From the NCBI GenBank assembly GCA_031262485.1, contig JAISHO010000022.1, positions 1 to 64,000 of the forward strand: a stretch of 64,000 nt of DNA. The letters are read 5' to 3'. The first letter of the stretch is position 1. Each line of letters opens with the position of its first letter. The notes under the pieces were generated by a model that had not been told where the DNA came from, ran no database searches, and saw only the letters and a program-made list of their open reading frames with translations. Position numbers and translations under genes: made by a program. This document shows positions 27,449 through 37,384 of the stretch, piece by piece. Source of the DNA: Propionibacteriaceae bacterium. GTDB lineage: Bacteria > Actinomycetota > Actinomycetes > Propionibacteriales > Propionibacteriaceae.

Positions 27449-28710
27449 GCTCGCTCATCGGCGACGCCGGAGCGGTCGTCTTCTTCATCCTCATCCTCGT
27501 CTCGGTCTCCCTCCACGAGATCGGCCATTTCGTGCCGGCCAAGATCTTCAAGATCCGGGTCCTCCAGTACTTCGTCGGTTTCGGCAAAACCCTCTGGTCG
27601 GTGACGAAGGGCGGCACCCAATACGGCGTCAAACTGATCCCCTTGGGCGGCTATGTCCGTCTCCTCGGCATGTATCCGCCGCCTCATCCCGGCCGGGACA
27701 CCTGGCTCAAACGTCTCGCCGACGACGCCCGAGACGCCGAATGGGATTCCATCACCCCCGACGATGTCGGACAACGCGTCCTCTTCTATCAGCACCCGGT
27801 GTGGCAACGGATCATCGTCATGGTCTCCGGGGTGGCGATGAACACGCTCATCGCCTACGGCCTCTTCCTCGGGGTCAACCTCGCCCACGGCCAAGAGGTC
27901 CGCGGCGATCCCATCGTCGGGCGGGTCATCGCCTGTGTCGACGAGACGGCTCAGGTCTGCCAGCCGACGCCGGCGGCGCGGGCCGGTCTCGAGGCTGACG
28001 ATTGGATCGTCGCCGTCAACGGGGTCGAGACGGCGACATGGAGCGAGATGACCGCCGCAGTGCGGGACAACGGTTCCGGCCGGTTGACCCTGACGATCGA
28101 GCGTGACGGGACACGGATCGACCTTCCGGCGGTCGATGGCGCCGTCGCCACCGTGGCCGATCCGGCAGATCCGGGCTCCACGATCGAAGCCGGCTTCCTC
28201 GGCGTCACCGAGGGGCATGTCCTCCTCCATCCCGGCCCGATCGCGACAGCCCGCCAGATGGGCACGATGGTGATCGACGCGGCTGAAGCGCTCATCCGAT
28301 TGCCGGTCTCGGCGGTGACGATGATCGTCGACGTCATCCGCGGCGAGGAACGCGATCCGAGCGGCCCGATCAGCGTCATCGGCGCTTCGATGATCGCTGG
28401 GGAAGTCGCTGAAGCCGACGTCGACCTCGGCGACAAAATCGCCTTGTACGCCACGCTGTTGGCCTCGCTCAACCTCTTCGTCGCCGTGATGAACCTGCTG
28501 CCGTTCCCACCGTTCGACGGCGGCCACATCGTCGCGGCCCTGTGGGAGAAGATCCGCCAGGGGATCGCCCGGGCCCGGGGGAGAGTCGACCATCGCCCCG
28601 TCGACCCGGCCTACCTCTTGCCCGTCGCCTATATCGTCTGGGGCGTCATCGCCTTGCTCGGGGCGATCATCATCGTCGCCGACATCGTCAGCCCGGTCAG
28701 TCTCTTCTGA
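27445..28710 (+). CDS. site-2 membrane metalloprotease, RseP/Rip1 type (M50)
   Basis: A 421-residue intramembrane zinc protease. HEIGH at about 25-29 in the first membrane segment supplies two zinc ligands; the third lies in NLLPFPPFDGGH near 350. A PDZ-like domain lies between, around VCQPTPAARAGLEADDWIVAVNG. The homologue Rip1 of Mycobacterium cleaves anti-sigma factors and sits in the same dxr-ispG context. GTG start overlaps the dxr stop by four bases. Confidence 0.94.
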   Translation: MSSLIGDAGAVVFFILILVSVSLHEIGHFVPAKIFKIRVLQYFVGFGKTLWSVTKGGTQYGVKLIPLGGYVRLLGMYPPPHPGRDTWLKRLADDARDAEWDSITPDDVGQRVLFYQHPVWQRIIVMVSGVAMNTLIAYGLFLGVNLAHGQEVRGDPIVGRVIACVDETAQVCQPTPAARAGLEADDWIVAVNGVETATWSEMTAAVRDNGSGRLTLTIERDGTRIDLPAVDGAVATVADPADPGSTIEAGFLGVTEGHVLLHPGPIATARQMGTMVIDAAEALIRLPVSAVTMIVDVIRGEERDPSGPISVIGASMIAGEVAEADVDLGDKIALYATLLASLNLFVAVMNLLPFPPFDGGHIVAALWEKIRQGIARARGRVDHRPVDPAYLLPVAYIVWGVIALLGAIIIVADIVSPVSLF

Positions 28711-28872
28711 ACCGTTCCCACTGCCTTGAGGGAAGGATAGTTTCCCAGAGTTTTTCCTCGTCATGGCGTCGAAGGAAGTGGCCTGACCGGTCGGGAGGGG
28801 TAACGTGAGAGCCCACGGCCCAGTCACGGAACGTTCGACGGGTGCGAGGCCCTGGGAAGAGAAGAGGCGACG

Positions 28873-30030
28873 ATGACGAGAGTCGATCTGGGAATGCCGG
28901 TCAAAGCCGCCCCGGCGGTGTTGGCCCCGCGGCGGCCCTGCCGCCAGATCAAGGTCGGATCCGTCCTCGTCGGCGGCGACGCCCCCATCTCCGTCCAGTC
29001 GATGACGACGACGAAGACGGTCGATGTCGGAGCGACCTTGCGCCAGATCGCGGAGCTGACGGCGGCCGGTTGCGACATCGTGCGCGTGGCGGTGCCGAGT
29101 CAGGACGACGCCGACGCCCTGCCCGCCATCGTCCAACACTCCACCGTCCCCATCATCGCCGACATCCATTTCCAACCCCGCTACGTCCTCGAGGCGATCG
29201 CCGCCGGCTGTGCCGCGGTGCGCGTCAACCCGGGCAACATCAAAGCCTTCGACGATCGCATCGGTGAGATCGCCCAGGCCGCCACCGAGGCCGGCTGCTC
29301 GATCCGCATCGGCGTCAACGCCGGTTCGCTCGACCCGAGGCTGCTCAAGAAATACGGCTCCGCCACCCCCGACGCCCTCGTCGAATCGGCCTTGTGGGAG
29401 GCCAGCCTCTTCGAGGAGCACGGGTTCAAGGATTTCAAGATCTCGGTCAAGCACCACGATCCCGTCGTCATGGTCGAGGCCTATCGCAAACTCGCCGCAG
29501 CCAGCGACTATCCCCTCCACCTCGGCGTCACCGAGGCCGGCCCGGCTTTCCAGGGCACGATCAAATCCTCCGTCGCCTTCGGAATCCTTCTGGCCGAGGG
29601 CATCGGCGACACGATCCGGGTCTCCCTGTCCGCCCCGCCGGTCGAAGAGGTCAAGGTCGGCCTCAAGATCCTCGAATCGCTCAACCTGCGCCCGCGTCAA
29701 CTCGAGATCGTCTCCTGCCCCTCCTGCGGGCGGGCTCAAGTCGACGTCTATCGCCTAGCCGACGAGGTGACGGAGGGCCTGGCCGGGCTCACGGTGCCAC
29801 TGCGTGTCGCCGTCATGGGGTGCGTCGTCAACGGCCCTGGCGAGGCCCGGGAAGCCGACCTCGGGGTCGCCTCCGGCAACGGCAAGGGCAAGATTTTCGT
29901 TCATGGCGAGGTCATCGCGACCGTCCCGGAAAACGAGATCGTCGCCACCTTGCTGGCGGAGGCGAACCGGATGGCAGCCGAGGCCGATCCGGCTCAATCG
30001 GGCACACCCAGCGTCGCCGTCCTCAGCTGA
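28873..30030 (+). CDS. ispG: 4-hydroxy-3-methylbut-2-enyl diphosphate synthase (flavodoxin/ferredoxin)
   Basis: A 385-residue [4Fe-4S] enzyme acting late in the non-mevalonate route and needing reduced flavodoxin or ferredoxin. The TIM-barrel start [17 protein letters not shown], the cluster cysteines in SCPSCGR (about 281) and [11 protein letters not shown] (about 315) are present. A 162-base gap after the protease gene means it may have its own promoter. Need for low-potential electrons agrees with PFOR in the same genome. Confidence 0.97.
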   Translation: MTRVDLGMPVKAAPAVLAPRRPCRQIKVGSVLVGGDAPISVQSMTTTKTVDVGATLRQIAELTAAGCDIVRVAVPSQDDADALPAIVQHSTVPIIADIHFQPRYVLEAIAAGCAAVRVNPGNIKAFDDRIGEIAQAATEAGCSIRIGVNAGSLDPRLLKKYGSATPDALVESALWEASLFEEHGFKDFKISVKHHDPVVMVEAYRKLAAASDYPLHLGVTEAGPAFQGTIKSSVAFGILLAEGIGDTIRVSLSAPPVEEVKVGLKILESLNLRPRQLEIVSCPSCGRAQVDVYRLADEVTEGLAGLTVPLRVAVMGCVVNGPGEAREADLGVASGNGKGKIFVHGEVIATVPENEIVATLLAEANRMAAEADPAQSGTPSVAVLS

Positions 30031-30041
30031 GACGAGCGATC

Positions 30042-30968
30042 GTGGCAGCGCGCGGCCCCAACTTCGTCGTGAGGCAAGCCCCGAGACGCGCCGTCACCCC
30101 TTCTTCCGCCGTTCGCCCGGCTGACCCGTCCAACGGGCGTGTCCGCACCTTGGGGATCGCTGAGCTCACCGACACCCTCGACCTCGTGCATCGCGACATC
30201 GCCGTCACCTTGCCGGTCGCCGCCGCCATCGGATCACGCGGGCTCGACCCCATCGTCCTCGGCCACGAGGTCTGGGGATGGTTCCCACCGGGATCGACGA
30301 GTCGCCCCGTCGCCCTTCTCGACTGCGCCCCGGCCATCATGCCCGTCTCGGCCGGCCCCGCCGCGCTCGACGACTTCGCGTCCCGGCTCGGACCGGTCCG
30401 CCGCTGCGGCTCGATCGTCGGTCCGAGCGAGGCTGCCATCGGTCTGTGGGAGCGGTTGCGCGACACCTCCCCGGCTTGGGGGAACGTGCGCAGCCTGCGT
30501 CCTTGCCAGCCCCTTCTCCTCCTCGATCGCGATCCCGCCGTCATCGCCGACCCGAGGGGCGGCGTCGTTTCCGCCCGCCATCTTCAGGCTTACCTTCGCT
30601 CGGCCGAGGCCATGTACGAGGAAGAACTCGGCGTCCCACCGACCCAACCGGGCGGCTATCGCTCCCACGTCGCCCGTCTCATGGACAAGGGCCACACCTT
30701 CGGCATCGTGGACGGCGACGAGGTCGTCTTCAAAACTGACGTCACCGTGACCTCGCGCCAGTTCTGCCAGATCGGCGGCGTCTGGCTCACCCCCCGGCTG
30801 CGCGGCCACGGCTTCTCTGAGACGGCCTTAGCGGGCGTCCTCACCGTGATCCGTCGGCGCTGGCCCAACGTCACCCTCTACGTCAACGACTACAACCAAC
30901 CCGCCCTCGCCCTTTATCGCCGCCTCGGCTTCCGCCAGGTAGGGGAATACGCCTCCATCCTTTACTGA
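30042..30968 (+). CDS. GNAT acetyltransferase with N-terminal DUF4081-like domain
   Basis: A 308-residue protein. The N-terminal half (about 30-150) resembles the DUF4081 domain that precedes the GNAT fold in proteins such as mycobacterial Rv2867c. The C-terminal GNAT fold has the acetyl-CoA loop LRGHGFSE near 255 and the typical end NDYNQPALALYRRLGF. Start is GTG at 30042, 11 bases after ispG. The substrate is unknown. Gene order ispG-GNAT is conserved in Actinobacteria. Confidence 0.85.
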   Translation: MAARGPNFVVRQAPRRAVTPSSAVRPADPSNGRVRTLGIAELTDTLDLVHRDIAVTLPVAAAIGSRGLDPIVLGHEVWGWFPPGSTSRPVALLDCAPAIMPVSAGPAALDDFASRLGPVRRCGSIVGPSEAAIGLWERLRDTSPAWGNVRSLRPCQPLLLLDRDPAVIADPRGGVVSARHLQAYLRSAEAMYEEELGVPPTQPGGYRSHVARLMDKGHTFGIVDGDEVVFKTDVTVTSRQFCQIGGVWLTPRLRGHGFSETALAGVLTVIRRRWPNVTLYVNDYNQPALALYRRLGFRQVGEYASILY

Positions 30969-31071
30969 TGTGCCCGCACATGCCTGATCCGGAAGAGCAC
31001 GTCGACAACGTGATCGTCGGTCTCCGGAGCGGCTAGGCTGAACGTCTACAGATTTCGTGAAGGAGTTCCCC

Positions 31072-32883
31072 GTGTCATTCGACCGGATGTCGCAGTTGTT
31101 CGTTCGCACCTTGCGTGAGAATCCCGCCGACGCCGAGGTTCCGAGCCACACCTGGCTCGTCCGCGGCGGGTATATCCGCCGGGCCGCCCCTGGCATCTAC
31201 AGCTGGTTGCCGCTCGGGCTCAAGGTTCTCGCCAAGATCGAGGCGATCGTGCGCGAGGAGATCGAGGCGATCGGCGCCCAAGAGGTCCACTTCCCGGCGC
31301 TGCTGCCGCGGGAGCCCTACGAAGCCACCGGCCGGTGGGACGATTACGGGCCCTCGCTGTTCCGGCTCCACGATCGCAAGGGCGGTGACTACCTCCTCGC
31401 CCCGACTCATGAGGAGATGTTCACGCTCCTCGTCAAGGATCTCTATTCCTCCTACAAAGATCTTCCGCTCGTGCTCTACCAAGTGCAGACGAAGTACCGC
31501 GATGAGGCCCGCCCGCGGGCCGGGATCTTGCGGGGGCGTGAGTTCATCATGAAAGACTCCTACTCCTTCGACGTCGACGACGAAGGATTGGCGCGAGCTT
31601 ACGATCGGCACCGCGAGGCGTACATCCGCATCATGGAGCGCCTCGGGCTCGAGTTCGTCATCGTCAAGGCGATGTCGGGGGCCATGGGCGGCTCCCTGTC
31701 CGAGGAATTCCTCGCCATCGCCCCCAATGGGGAAGACACCTTCGCGCGTTCCCCGGGCGGGTACGCCGCCAACGTCGAAGCGGTCACGATCCCGGTGGCG
31801 CAGCCCGTCGACGCCTCGGATGTGCCCGCCCCGACGACCATCCACACCCCCGGCGCGGCCACGATCGCCACCCTCGTCGACGCCGTCAACGACGTCAACC
31901 CACGCCCCGACCGTCCCTGGAGCGGCTCGGACACCCTCAAGAACGTCGTCTTCATGGTGAAGAGCCCCGACGGAACACGGTCCCCGCTCATCGTCGGTCT
32001 GCCCGGCGACCGCGAGGTCGATGGGAAGCGGCTCGAAGCCGCCCTCTTCCCCGATGAGGCCGAGCCGTTCGCCGACGCCGATTTCGCCGCCCACCCGGAA
32101 CTCGTCAAGGGTTACATCGGCCCGGTTCGTCTCGACGGGAAGAAAGCCGTCGCCTTCCTTGGCGAGAAGAGTGAAACCAAACTGCGCTATCTCGTCGATC
32201 CGCGGGTCGTCGAGGGGACGAGTTGGGTCACAGGTTCCAACGCCCCCGACGAGCACCTCGTCAACGTCGTCATCGGCCGCGACGTCACCCCCGACGGCTT
32301 CATCGACGTCGCCGAGATCCGCGAGGGCGATCCCGCTCCCGACGGTTCCGGGCCGCTCACCTTGGACCGGGGCGTCGAGATGGGCCACGTCTTCCAACTG
32401 GGGAAGAAATACGCCGAGGCGCTCGGCCTCAAGGTGCTCGATCGCAACGGCAAACTCGTCACCGTGACGATGGGCTCCTACGGGTTCGGCGTCTCCCGGG
32501 CCGTCGCCATGGTGGCCGAGGCGACCTGCGACGATCGCGGACTGGCCTGGCCCCGTCAAGTCGCCCCTTACGACGCCATCATCGTCATCGCCGGCAAGGG
32601 TGAGGACGTCGTCGCCGAGGCGACGCGGATCGCCACCGAACTCGACGCCGCCGGAGCCGCCATCGTCCTCGACGATCGCACCGTCTCCCCAGGCGTCAAC
32701 TTCGCCGACGCCGAACTCATCGGCTTCCCCACGAGCGTCATCGTCGGGCGCGGCCTGGCCGACGGCGTCGTCGAGGTGCGAGATCGGGCCGCCGGCACGA
32801 GCGCCCACGTTCCCGTGGCCGAGGCGGTGTCCGTCATCTTGGCGGCCATCCACGGCGATTCCGAGGAACTCGATCTTCCCTGA
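31072..32883 (+). CDS. proS: prolyl-tRNA synthetase (bacterial type)
   Basis: A 603-residue class II synthetase charging tRNA-Pro. Motif 2 (about [20 protein letters not shown]), the YbaK-like editing insertion (about 230-405), motif 3 ([13 protein letters not shown], about 470) and the anticodon domain are in the standard order. GTG at 31072 is preceded by AAGGAG six bases upstream; a GTG five codons earlier would make that site coding. The next gene, a DUF4439 lipoprotein, is convergent. Confidence 0.97.
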   Translation: MSFDRMSQLFVRTLRENPADAEVPSHTWLVRGGYIRRAAPGIYSWLPLGLKVLAKIEAIVREEIEAIGAQEVHFPALLPREPYEATGRWDDYGPSLFRLHDRKGGDYLLAPTHEEMFTLLVKDLYSSYKDLPLVLYQVQTKYRDEARPRAGILRGREFIMKDSYSFDVDDEGLARAYDRHREAYIRIMERLGLEFVIVKAMSGAMGGSLSEEFLAIAPNGEDTFARSPGGYAANVEAVTIPVAQPVDASDVPAPTTIHTPGAATIATLVDAVNDVNPRPDRPWSGSDTLKNVVFMVKSPDGTRSPLIVGLPGDREVDGKRLEAALFPDEAEPFADADFAAHPELVKGYIGPVRLDGKKAVAFLGEKSETKLRYLVDPRVVEGTSWVTGSNAPDEHLVNVVIGRDVTPDGFIDVAEIREGDPAPDGSGPLTLDRGVEMGHVFQLGKKYAEALGLKVLDRNGKLVTVTMGSYGFGVSRAVAMVAEATCDDRGLAWPRQVAPYDAIIVIAGKGEDVVAEATRIATELDAAGAAIVLDDRTVSPGVNFADAELIGFPTSVIVGRGLADGVVEVRDRAAGTSAHVPVAEAVSVILAAIHGDSEELDLP

Positions 32884-32913
32884 TCGGTTTCCCGGGTCGA
32901 TGTTCCCGGCTGA

Positions 32914-33867
32914 TCAGTCCGGCCAACCGGGCCACACCGCTGTCGCCAACCCCAGTTCCCGCGCCAGCGAGGTGGCGGCGATCACCTCGTCGACCGCCTG
33001 TCGCCGGTGGGCCGAGGTCGAGGCGACCCAGCCGATGGCCGCTTCAGCGATCGCCTGGTGCGCCTCGCTCATGAGTGCGAGCGCGTCGTCGGTCGTGGCG
33101 GCTCGCGCCACCGTGTAGGCGCCCTGGGCGGCCGGGGCCTGAAATCCGAACTCTGGAGCCTCGCCGATGAGCGTGTCGCGGGCCTGGCGCAAACGGGTGA
33201 CGATCGCGCTGGCGATGTCCCGATTCGGATCGTCATCGGGGATGACCCCGATCGCCGTCGTCGTGGCGAAGACCGCCTCGTGATACGCGGAGACGAGCCG
33301 GGCGTAGGCGTTCGACTCCGCCGTCACCTCGACCGTGACCTGAGGATCGGCCGGGATCGGATCGCGGTACGGCAGCGTCAACCCATGACGGAGCTGTTCG
33401 GCTGATCCGGCCAACGAGGCCCAGAAAGCTGCGATGACCCCGTCGCTGGCGAGCGCGGCATGACGATGCGCGTCACGGGCGGCGACCAGGGCGGCGTCGG
33501 CCCGGGCGATGCCCTCCTCACGCGATGCCGCCGCCGCGGCGCCGACGGGCTGAGGATCGGGCGTGGCTGCCAGACGAGCTTGCGGGGCCGGCCCGGTGAG
33601 CACCGCGACATGGTCGAGGAGGACATCGGCCATGACCGACCAGCGGGCGGCGTCGTCGCCGGCCCACGGCGCTGTGGCGCAGGCGGTCACCTCGGCCCAC
33701 GCCTGCGTTTCCAACTCGGTCGCAGCCGCCGCCGTCTGGCTGAACTCCGGGGCGACCTCGACCGGCCCCGACGGGCTCCCGGAGATCCGCGGATCGGAGA
33801 ACGCACAACCGCCGAGCAGGCCGCAGGCGAGGGCAGCGGCGAGCAAGAAGGGGATGGGGCGGCTCAC
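32914..33867 (-). CDS. DUF4439 ferritin-like lipoprotein
   Basis: A 317-residue Ala-rich lipoprotein. A signal of about 20 residues ends in LLGGC. The rest is mostly helical; the C-terminal ~140 residues (from ESNAYARLVSAYHEAVFA) match the DUF4439 ferritin-like bundle. The mycobacterial gene between proS and rimP (Rv2844) is of this family, so the location is ancestral. Function is unknown. A repeat element begins 31 bases upstream of its start and may have altered its promoter. Confidence 0.82.
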   Translation of the reverse strand: MSRPIPFLLAAALACGLLGGCAFSDPRISGSPSGPVEVAPEFSQTAAAATELETQAWAEVTACATAPWAGDDAARWSVMADVLLDHVAVLTGPAPQARLAATPDPQPVGAAAAASREEGIARADAALVAARDAHRHAALASDGVIAAFWASLAGSAEQLRHGLTLPYRDPIPADPQVTVEVTAESNAYARLVSAYHEAVFATTTAIGVIPDDDPNRDIASAIVTRLRQARDTLIGEAPEFGFQAPAAQGAYTVARAATTDDALALMSEAHQAIAEAAIGWVASTSAHRRQAVDEVIAATSLARELGLATAVWPGWPD

Positions 33868-33898
33868 GGAGACACTCTACGGTCACCCGGTCGTCTTT

Positions 33899-34055
33899 GT
33901 GGCCTGTCGCGCCTAAACGTCGTGTTCGTGGCGCCCGGTGGGGCCCCCAGCCGCGTTGTCGTCGTCGCCGGTAGGTCCACTACCGGCTCCTCCTCCGCCT
34001 TGCTGGCCACCCCACCGGTCACCCCGAACCTCAACATTTAAGCGCGACAGACCAC
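33899..34055 (-). repeat. MITE-like repeat element, copy B (complete)
   Basis: A 157-bp element with terminal inverted repeats GTGGCCTGTCGCGCCTAAA (33899-33917) and, on the opposite strand, GTGGTCTGTCGCGCTTAAA (34037-34055), 17 of 19 identical. The interior is about 94-95% identical to 1-141 in opposite orientation. An internal perfect hairpin has arms GCCGGTAG and CTACCGGC. It fills the divergent interval between the DUF4439 and rimP genes. No clear target-site duplication is visible and no transposase is encoded. Confidence 0.8.
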
Positions 34056-34164
34056 TGAAACCAAGGGATTGAACGGGTGTCGTGGCGGTGTGGTTTCCTC
34101 CTTCACCGTTTTTGCTCGTAAGGTGGAGCGGAGGCAAGTGGACGTGACGATGGAGAGGGATGCG

Positions 34165-34824
34165 ATGGACTCATCGGCTGTACGCGAGGTCGTCGAGCAG
34201 GCTTTGGCCGAGCATGGGCTCGAGCTCGACGATCTGTCGGTCGTCGCCGCCGGTTCGCGCCGTCTCGTCAGAGTGACGGTCGACGGCGATGGCGCCAGCG
34301 GCCGGGGCCCCACCCTCGACGAGATCGCCGACGCCTCGCGCGATCTCTCCGTCGCCCTCGACACGGCCGATGTCATGGGGGATCGTCCCTACGTCTTAGA
34401 GGTGAGCTCCCGCGGCGTCGACCGCCCCTTGACGAAGCCGGCCCACTGGCGGCGCAACATCGGTCGCCTCGTCACCGTCACCCGCCCCGACGCGGACGCT
34501 TTGACCGGCCGGATCCTCGCCGCCGGTCCTGATACGGCGACGGTCGCCACCGAGACGACCACCTACGATCTGCCCTTCTCCACCGTCACGAAAGCCGTCG
34601 TCCAAGTCGAGCTGAACCGTCCCTCGAACGAAGAAGACGGCGATTCGGACGCGCTTGGCCTCGACCACGAGTTCGATGGCGGAGACGATCCCGCTGGTGA
34701 TGAGGCCAGCGAGGATTCCCCGGCCGCGGCCGATGGCGCCGCCACCCCTGACGTCCCCACAGCATCCCCCGAACCGGAGACGGCGATGAGCCCGGCTCCT
34801 GGTGAGCTCAAGGAGAAGATCTGA
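34165..34824 (+). CDS. rimP: ribosome maturation factor RimP
   Basis: A 219-residue protein needed for 30S assembly. The two RimP domains cover about 1-150 (LAEHGLELDDLSVV, VMGDRPYVLEVSSRGVDRPL). The last ~65 residues are an acidic, Ala/Pro-rich tail unlike the compact family members. ATG at 34165 follows GAGAGGG; ATG at 34150 and GTG codons further up are alternatives. NusA begins one base after the stop codon, and the nusA ribosome site lies in the rimP tail. Confidence 0.93.
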   Translation: MDSSAVREVVEQALAEHGLELDDLSVVAAGSRRLVRVTVDGDGASGRGPTLDEIADASRDLSVALDTADVMGDRPYVLEVSSRGVDRPLTKPAHWRRNIGRLVTVTRPDADALTGRILAAGPDTATVATETTTYDLPFSTVTKAVVQVELNRPSNEEDGDSDALGLDHEFDGGDDPAGDEASEDSPAAADGAATPDVPTASPEPETAMSPAPGELKEKI

Positions 34825-34825
34825 C

Positions 34826-35809
34826 ATGGAAATTGACGTTGCACCATTGCGGCAATTGGAACAAGACCGCGGAATCAAACTCGACGTCGTCGTCGAGGCG
34901 CTCGAGGAGGCGCTTCTCAACGCCTACGAGAAGACCCCCGGCCACATCCCTGGAGCCCGGGTCGATCTCAACCTGCGCACCGGCAAGGTCGCCGTCATGG
35001 TCCCCGAGCTCGATGAGGCGGGCGAGAAGGTCGGCGAATACGACGGCACCCCGTCGGATTTCGGCCGGGTCGCGGCGACGACCGCCCGTCAGATCATCAC
35101 CCAGCGCATCCGGGCGGCCGAGGACGAGCAGAAATACGGGCACCTGGCCGCCTCCGAAGGCGACATCATCCTCGGCACCGTCCAGCAGGACGGCGACTCG
35201 CGGACGGTGCGGGTCGACATCGGTTCGTCTATCGAAGCGATCCTTCCCCAAGCCGAGCAGGTTCCCGGCGAGTCGTATCATCACGGCGCGAAACTGCGGG
35301 TCTACGTCGTCGCGGTGCGCAAAGAACAGCACGGCTTCCAGGTGATCGTCTCGCGCACCCACCCCGGGCTCGTCGAGAAACTCTTCGCCTCCGAATCGCC
35401 GGAGATCGCCCAGGGCATCGTCGAGATCAAATCGACGGCCCGCGAAGCCGGGCACCGGACGAAGATCGCCGTCCGTTCGAAGTCGCCCGACGTCTCCGCC
35501 AAGGGAGCCTGCATCGGCCCCATGGGGCAACGGGTGCGGGCCGTCATGCACGAGCTCAACGAGGAGAAGATCGACATCGTCGATTGGTCGGAGGACCCGG
35601 CCGAATTCGTCGCCCACGCCCTCTCCCCGGCCCGTGTCACCAGCGTCACGATCGTCGACGCCGCCGCCAAGGCCGCCCGCGCCATCGTGCCCGACTACCA
35701 GCTCAGCCTCGCCATCGGTCGCGACGGTCAAAACGCCCGCTTGGCCGCCCGCCTGACCGGGTGGCGCATCGACATCCGACCCGACACCGCCCCGGATCCA
35801 GCGGCGTGA
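34826..35809 (+). CDS. nusA: transcription termination/antitermination factor NusA
   Basis: A 327-residue NusA with the N-terminal RNA-polymerase-binding domain (1-105), S1 domain (about 110-180) and two KH domains (RSKSPDVSAKGACIGPMGQR and IGRDGQNARLAARLTGW). No C-terminal acidic repeats, as is normal outside Proteobacteria. AAGGAG lies 11 bases before the ATG. It is the core of the rimP-nusA-ylxR cluster. Confidence 0.97.
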   Translation: MEIDVAPLRQLEQDRGIKLDVVVEALEEALLNAYEKTPGHIPGARVDLNLRTGKVAVMVPELDEAGEKVGEYDGTPSDFGRVAATTARQIITQRIRAAEDEQKYGHLAASEGDIILGTVQQDGDSRTVRVDIGSSIEAILPQAEQVPGESYHHGAKLRVYVVAVRKEQHGFQVIVSRTHPGLVEKLFASESPEIAQGIVEIKSTAREAGHRTKIAVRSKSPDVSAKGACIGPMGQRVRAVMHELNEEKIDIVDWSEDPAEFVAHALSPARVTSVTIVDAAAKAARAIVPDYQLSLAIGRDGQNARLAARLTGWRIDIRPDTAPDPAA

Positions 35810-35867
35810 ACGTCCTTCCACGCCGTCGTTCCCTCGTGCGGGGCGGTTCCGGCGGGGAGGGGCGACG

Positions 35868-36197
35868 ATGAACGAACCGATCCGGCTGTGCGTCGGGTGT
35901 CGCGGTCGTGCGAGCCAGTCCCAGCTCACCCGGTGGGTGTGGGACGACGAACTCATGCAGGTCGTTCCTGGGCGGAAGCGTCCAGGCCGGGGCGCCTGGC
36001 TCCACCCGTCTCGCTCCTGCGTCGAACAAGCTCTACGGCGGCGCTCGATCGGGCGAGCCTTGCGCCGCGACGTCGGAACCGGCCTTGATGGGCTGCGCGC
36101 TTGGGCGGACACTCTCACCGAACCGCCCCTGCGCTCATCCGAGCCCGAACCGAATGAATCGGCTAGGGTGAAAGACAATCATTTCAAGGAGGCATGA
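35868..36197 (+). CDS. ylxR: YlxR family RNA-binding protein
   Basis: A 109-residue protein. The signature [14 protein letters not shown] near the start and [19 protein letters not shown] identify YlxR/DUF448. Known homologues bind RNA or RNase P and affect RNase P activity. GGGAGGGG precedes the ATG. The stop overlaps the tal start by four bases. In almost all Actinobacteria the next gene is infB; here it is transaldolase. Confidence 0.92.
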   Translation: MNEPIRLCVGCRGRASQSQLTRWVWDDELMQVVPGRKRPGRGAWLHPSRSCVEQALRRRSIGRALRRDVGTGLDGLRAWADTLTEPPLRSSEPEPNESARVKDNHFKEA

Positions 36198-37306
36198 TGG
36201 GAACAGTCAACGAACGACTGGCAGCGCTGTCGAAAGCGGGCGTCTCGATCTGGTTGGACGATCTCTCGCGTGAGCGCATCCGCAGCGGCAATCTGCTCAC
36301 ACTGATCAATGATGATTCCGTGCGAGGAGTGACGACGAATCCGACGATCTTCGCGGCGGCCTTCAAGGATCTCAGCCTGTACGGCGATCAACTCTCCCAA
36401 CTCAAGGGCACCCCCGTCGACGAGGTGATCCGCTCCCTCATGACGACCGATGTCAAGGCCGCCTGCCAACTCTTCGACCCGGTCTACCAGGCGAGCGAGG
36501 GGTATGACGGTCGGGTCTCGATCGAGGTCGAACCGGGCTTGGCTCACGACACCGAGGCGACGGTCGCCCAGGCGGCCCTCCTGGCTCAGATGGTGGGCGA
36601 ACCCAACGTCCTCATCAAGATTCCTGCCACCGTCGAAGGCCTGCCGGCGATCCGGCGGACGATCGCGGCGGGGATCTCCGTCAACGTCACGCTCATCTTC
36701 TCGCTGGAGCGCTACCGCGACGTCATGGCGGCCTACCTCGACGGTTTGGACGACGCCGCCGCGGCTGGCCACGACATCTCGAAGATCCATTCGGTGGCGA
36801 GTTTCTTCGTCTCCCGGGTCGACACCGAAGTCGATCGTCGCCTCGAAGAGATCGGCTCGCCCGAGGCGCTCGCCTTGCGGGGCCAGGCCGCCGTCGCCAA
36901 CGCACGGGCCGCCTACGCCGAATACATCGCCGTCTTCGGTTCGGAACGCTTCGCCGCCCTGGCCGACAAGGGAGCCAATAGCCAGCGTCCGCTGTGGGCT
37001 TCGACCGGGACGAAGAACCCGGAGTATTCCGACATCCTCTATGTCGAGGATCTCATCGCCCACCCCTGCGTCAACACGATGCCGGAGAAGACGCTCCGCG
37101 CTTTCGGCGATCACGGCGTGGCCGCCGGCGACACCATCACCGAGCACATCCCGGCCGCCCGTGAGACGCTGGCCCGCCTCGCCACCGTCGGCGTCGACTA
37201 TGACGATGTCGTCGCCGTCCTCGAATCCGAGGGCGTCGACAAGTTCATCGATAGTTGGAAGGAACTCGTCGAGGCCGTCACCACGGCGATCAAGCAACAA
37301 AACTGA
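36194..37306 (+). CDS. tal: transaldolase
   Basis: A 370-residue transaldolase of the actinobacterial class, moving a dihydroxyacetone unit in the pentose phosphate pathway. The Schiff-base lysine is in [11 protein letters not shown] (about 140), and the start shows [19 protein letters not shown] precedes the ATG and a TAGGGT -10-like word lies 30 bases upstream inside ylxR, so it may have its own promoter besides read-through. A long palindrome follows the stop. Confidence 0.96.
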   Translation: MMGTVNERLAALSKAGVSIWLDDLSRERIRSGNLLTLINDDSVRGVTTNPTIFAAAFKDLSLYGDQLSQLKGTPVDEVIRSLMTTDVKAACQLFDPVYQASEGYDGRVSIEVEPGLAHDTEATVAQAALLAQMVGEPNVLIKIPATVEGLPAIRRTIAAGISVNVTLIFSLERYRDVMAAYLDGLDDAAAAGHDISKIHSVASFFVSRVDTEVDRRLEEIGSPEALALRGQAAVANARAAYAEYIAVFGSERFAALADKGANSQRPLWASTGTKNPEYSDILYVEDLIAHPCVNTMPEKTLRAFGDHGVAAGDTITEHIPAARETLARLATVGVDYDDVVAVLESEGVDKFIDSWKELVEAVTTAIKQQN

Positions 37307-37314
37307 TCATGAAT

Positions 37315-37352
37315 GGTGTGGGGCCCCGGGCGATCGCCCGGGGCCCCACACC
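37315..37352. terminator. 38-bp perfect palindrome, bidirectional terminator-like
   Basis: The left half, GGTGTGGGGCCCCGGGCGA, is followed by its exact reverse complement with no spacer, centred on GATC. It stands between the convergent tal and metallo-hydrolase genes, nine bases after the tal stop. No T-run on either side. Confidence 0.75.
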
Positions 37353-37384
37353 GTCATCTGGGACGATGTGTCAACCCGTGGAGC

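Noticed and set aside
26947..29739. Long minus-strand open frame of 930 codons
   Set aside because: It runs antisense to dxr, the M50 protease and ispG, which are all well conserved. High GC leaves such shadow frames open.
33913..34137. Small Gly/Asp-rich protein read through the repeat element
   Set aside because: The two copies differ by an indel and non-synonymous changes, and the frame ends at different points.
34826..35809. NusA as a truncated pseudogene
   Set aside because: 327 residues with S1 and two KH domains is the normal actinobacterial form.
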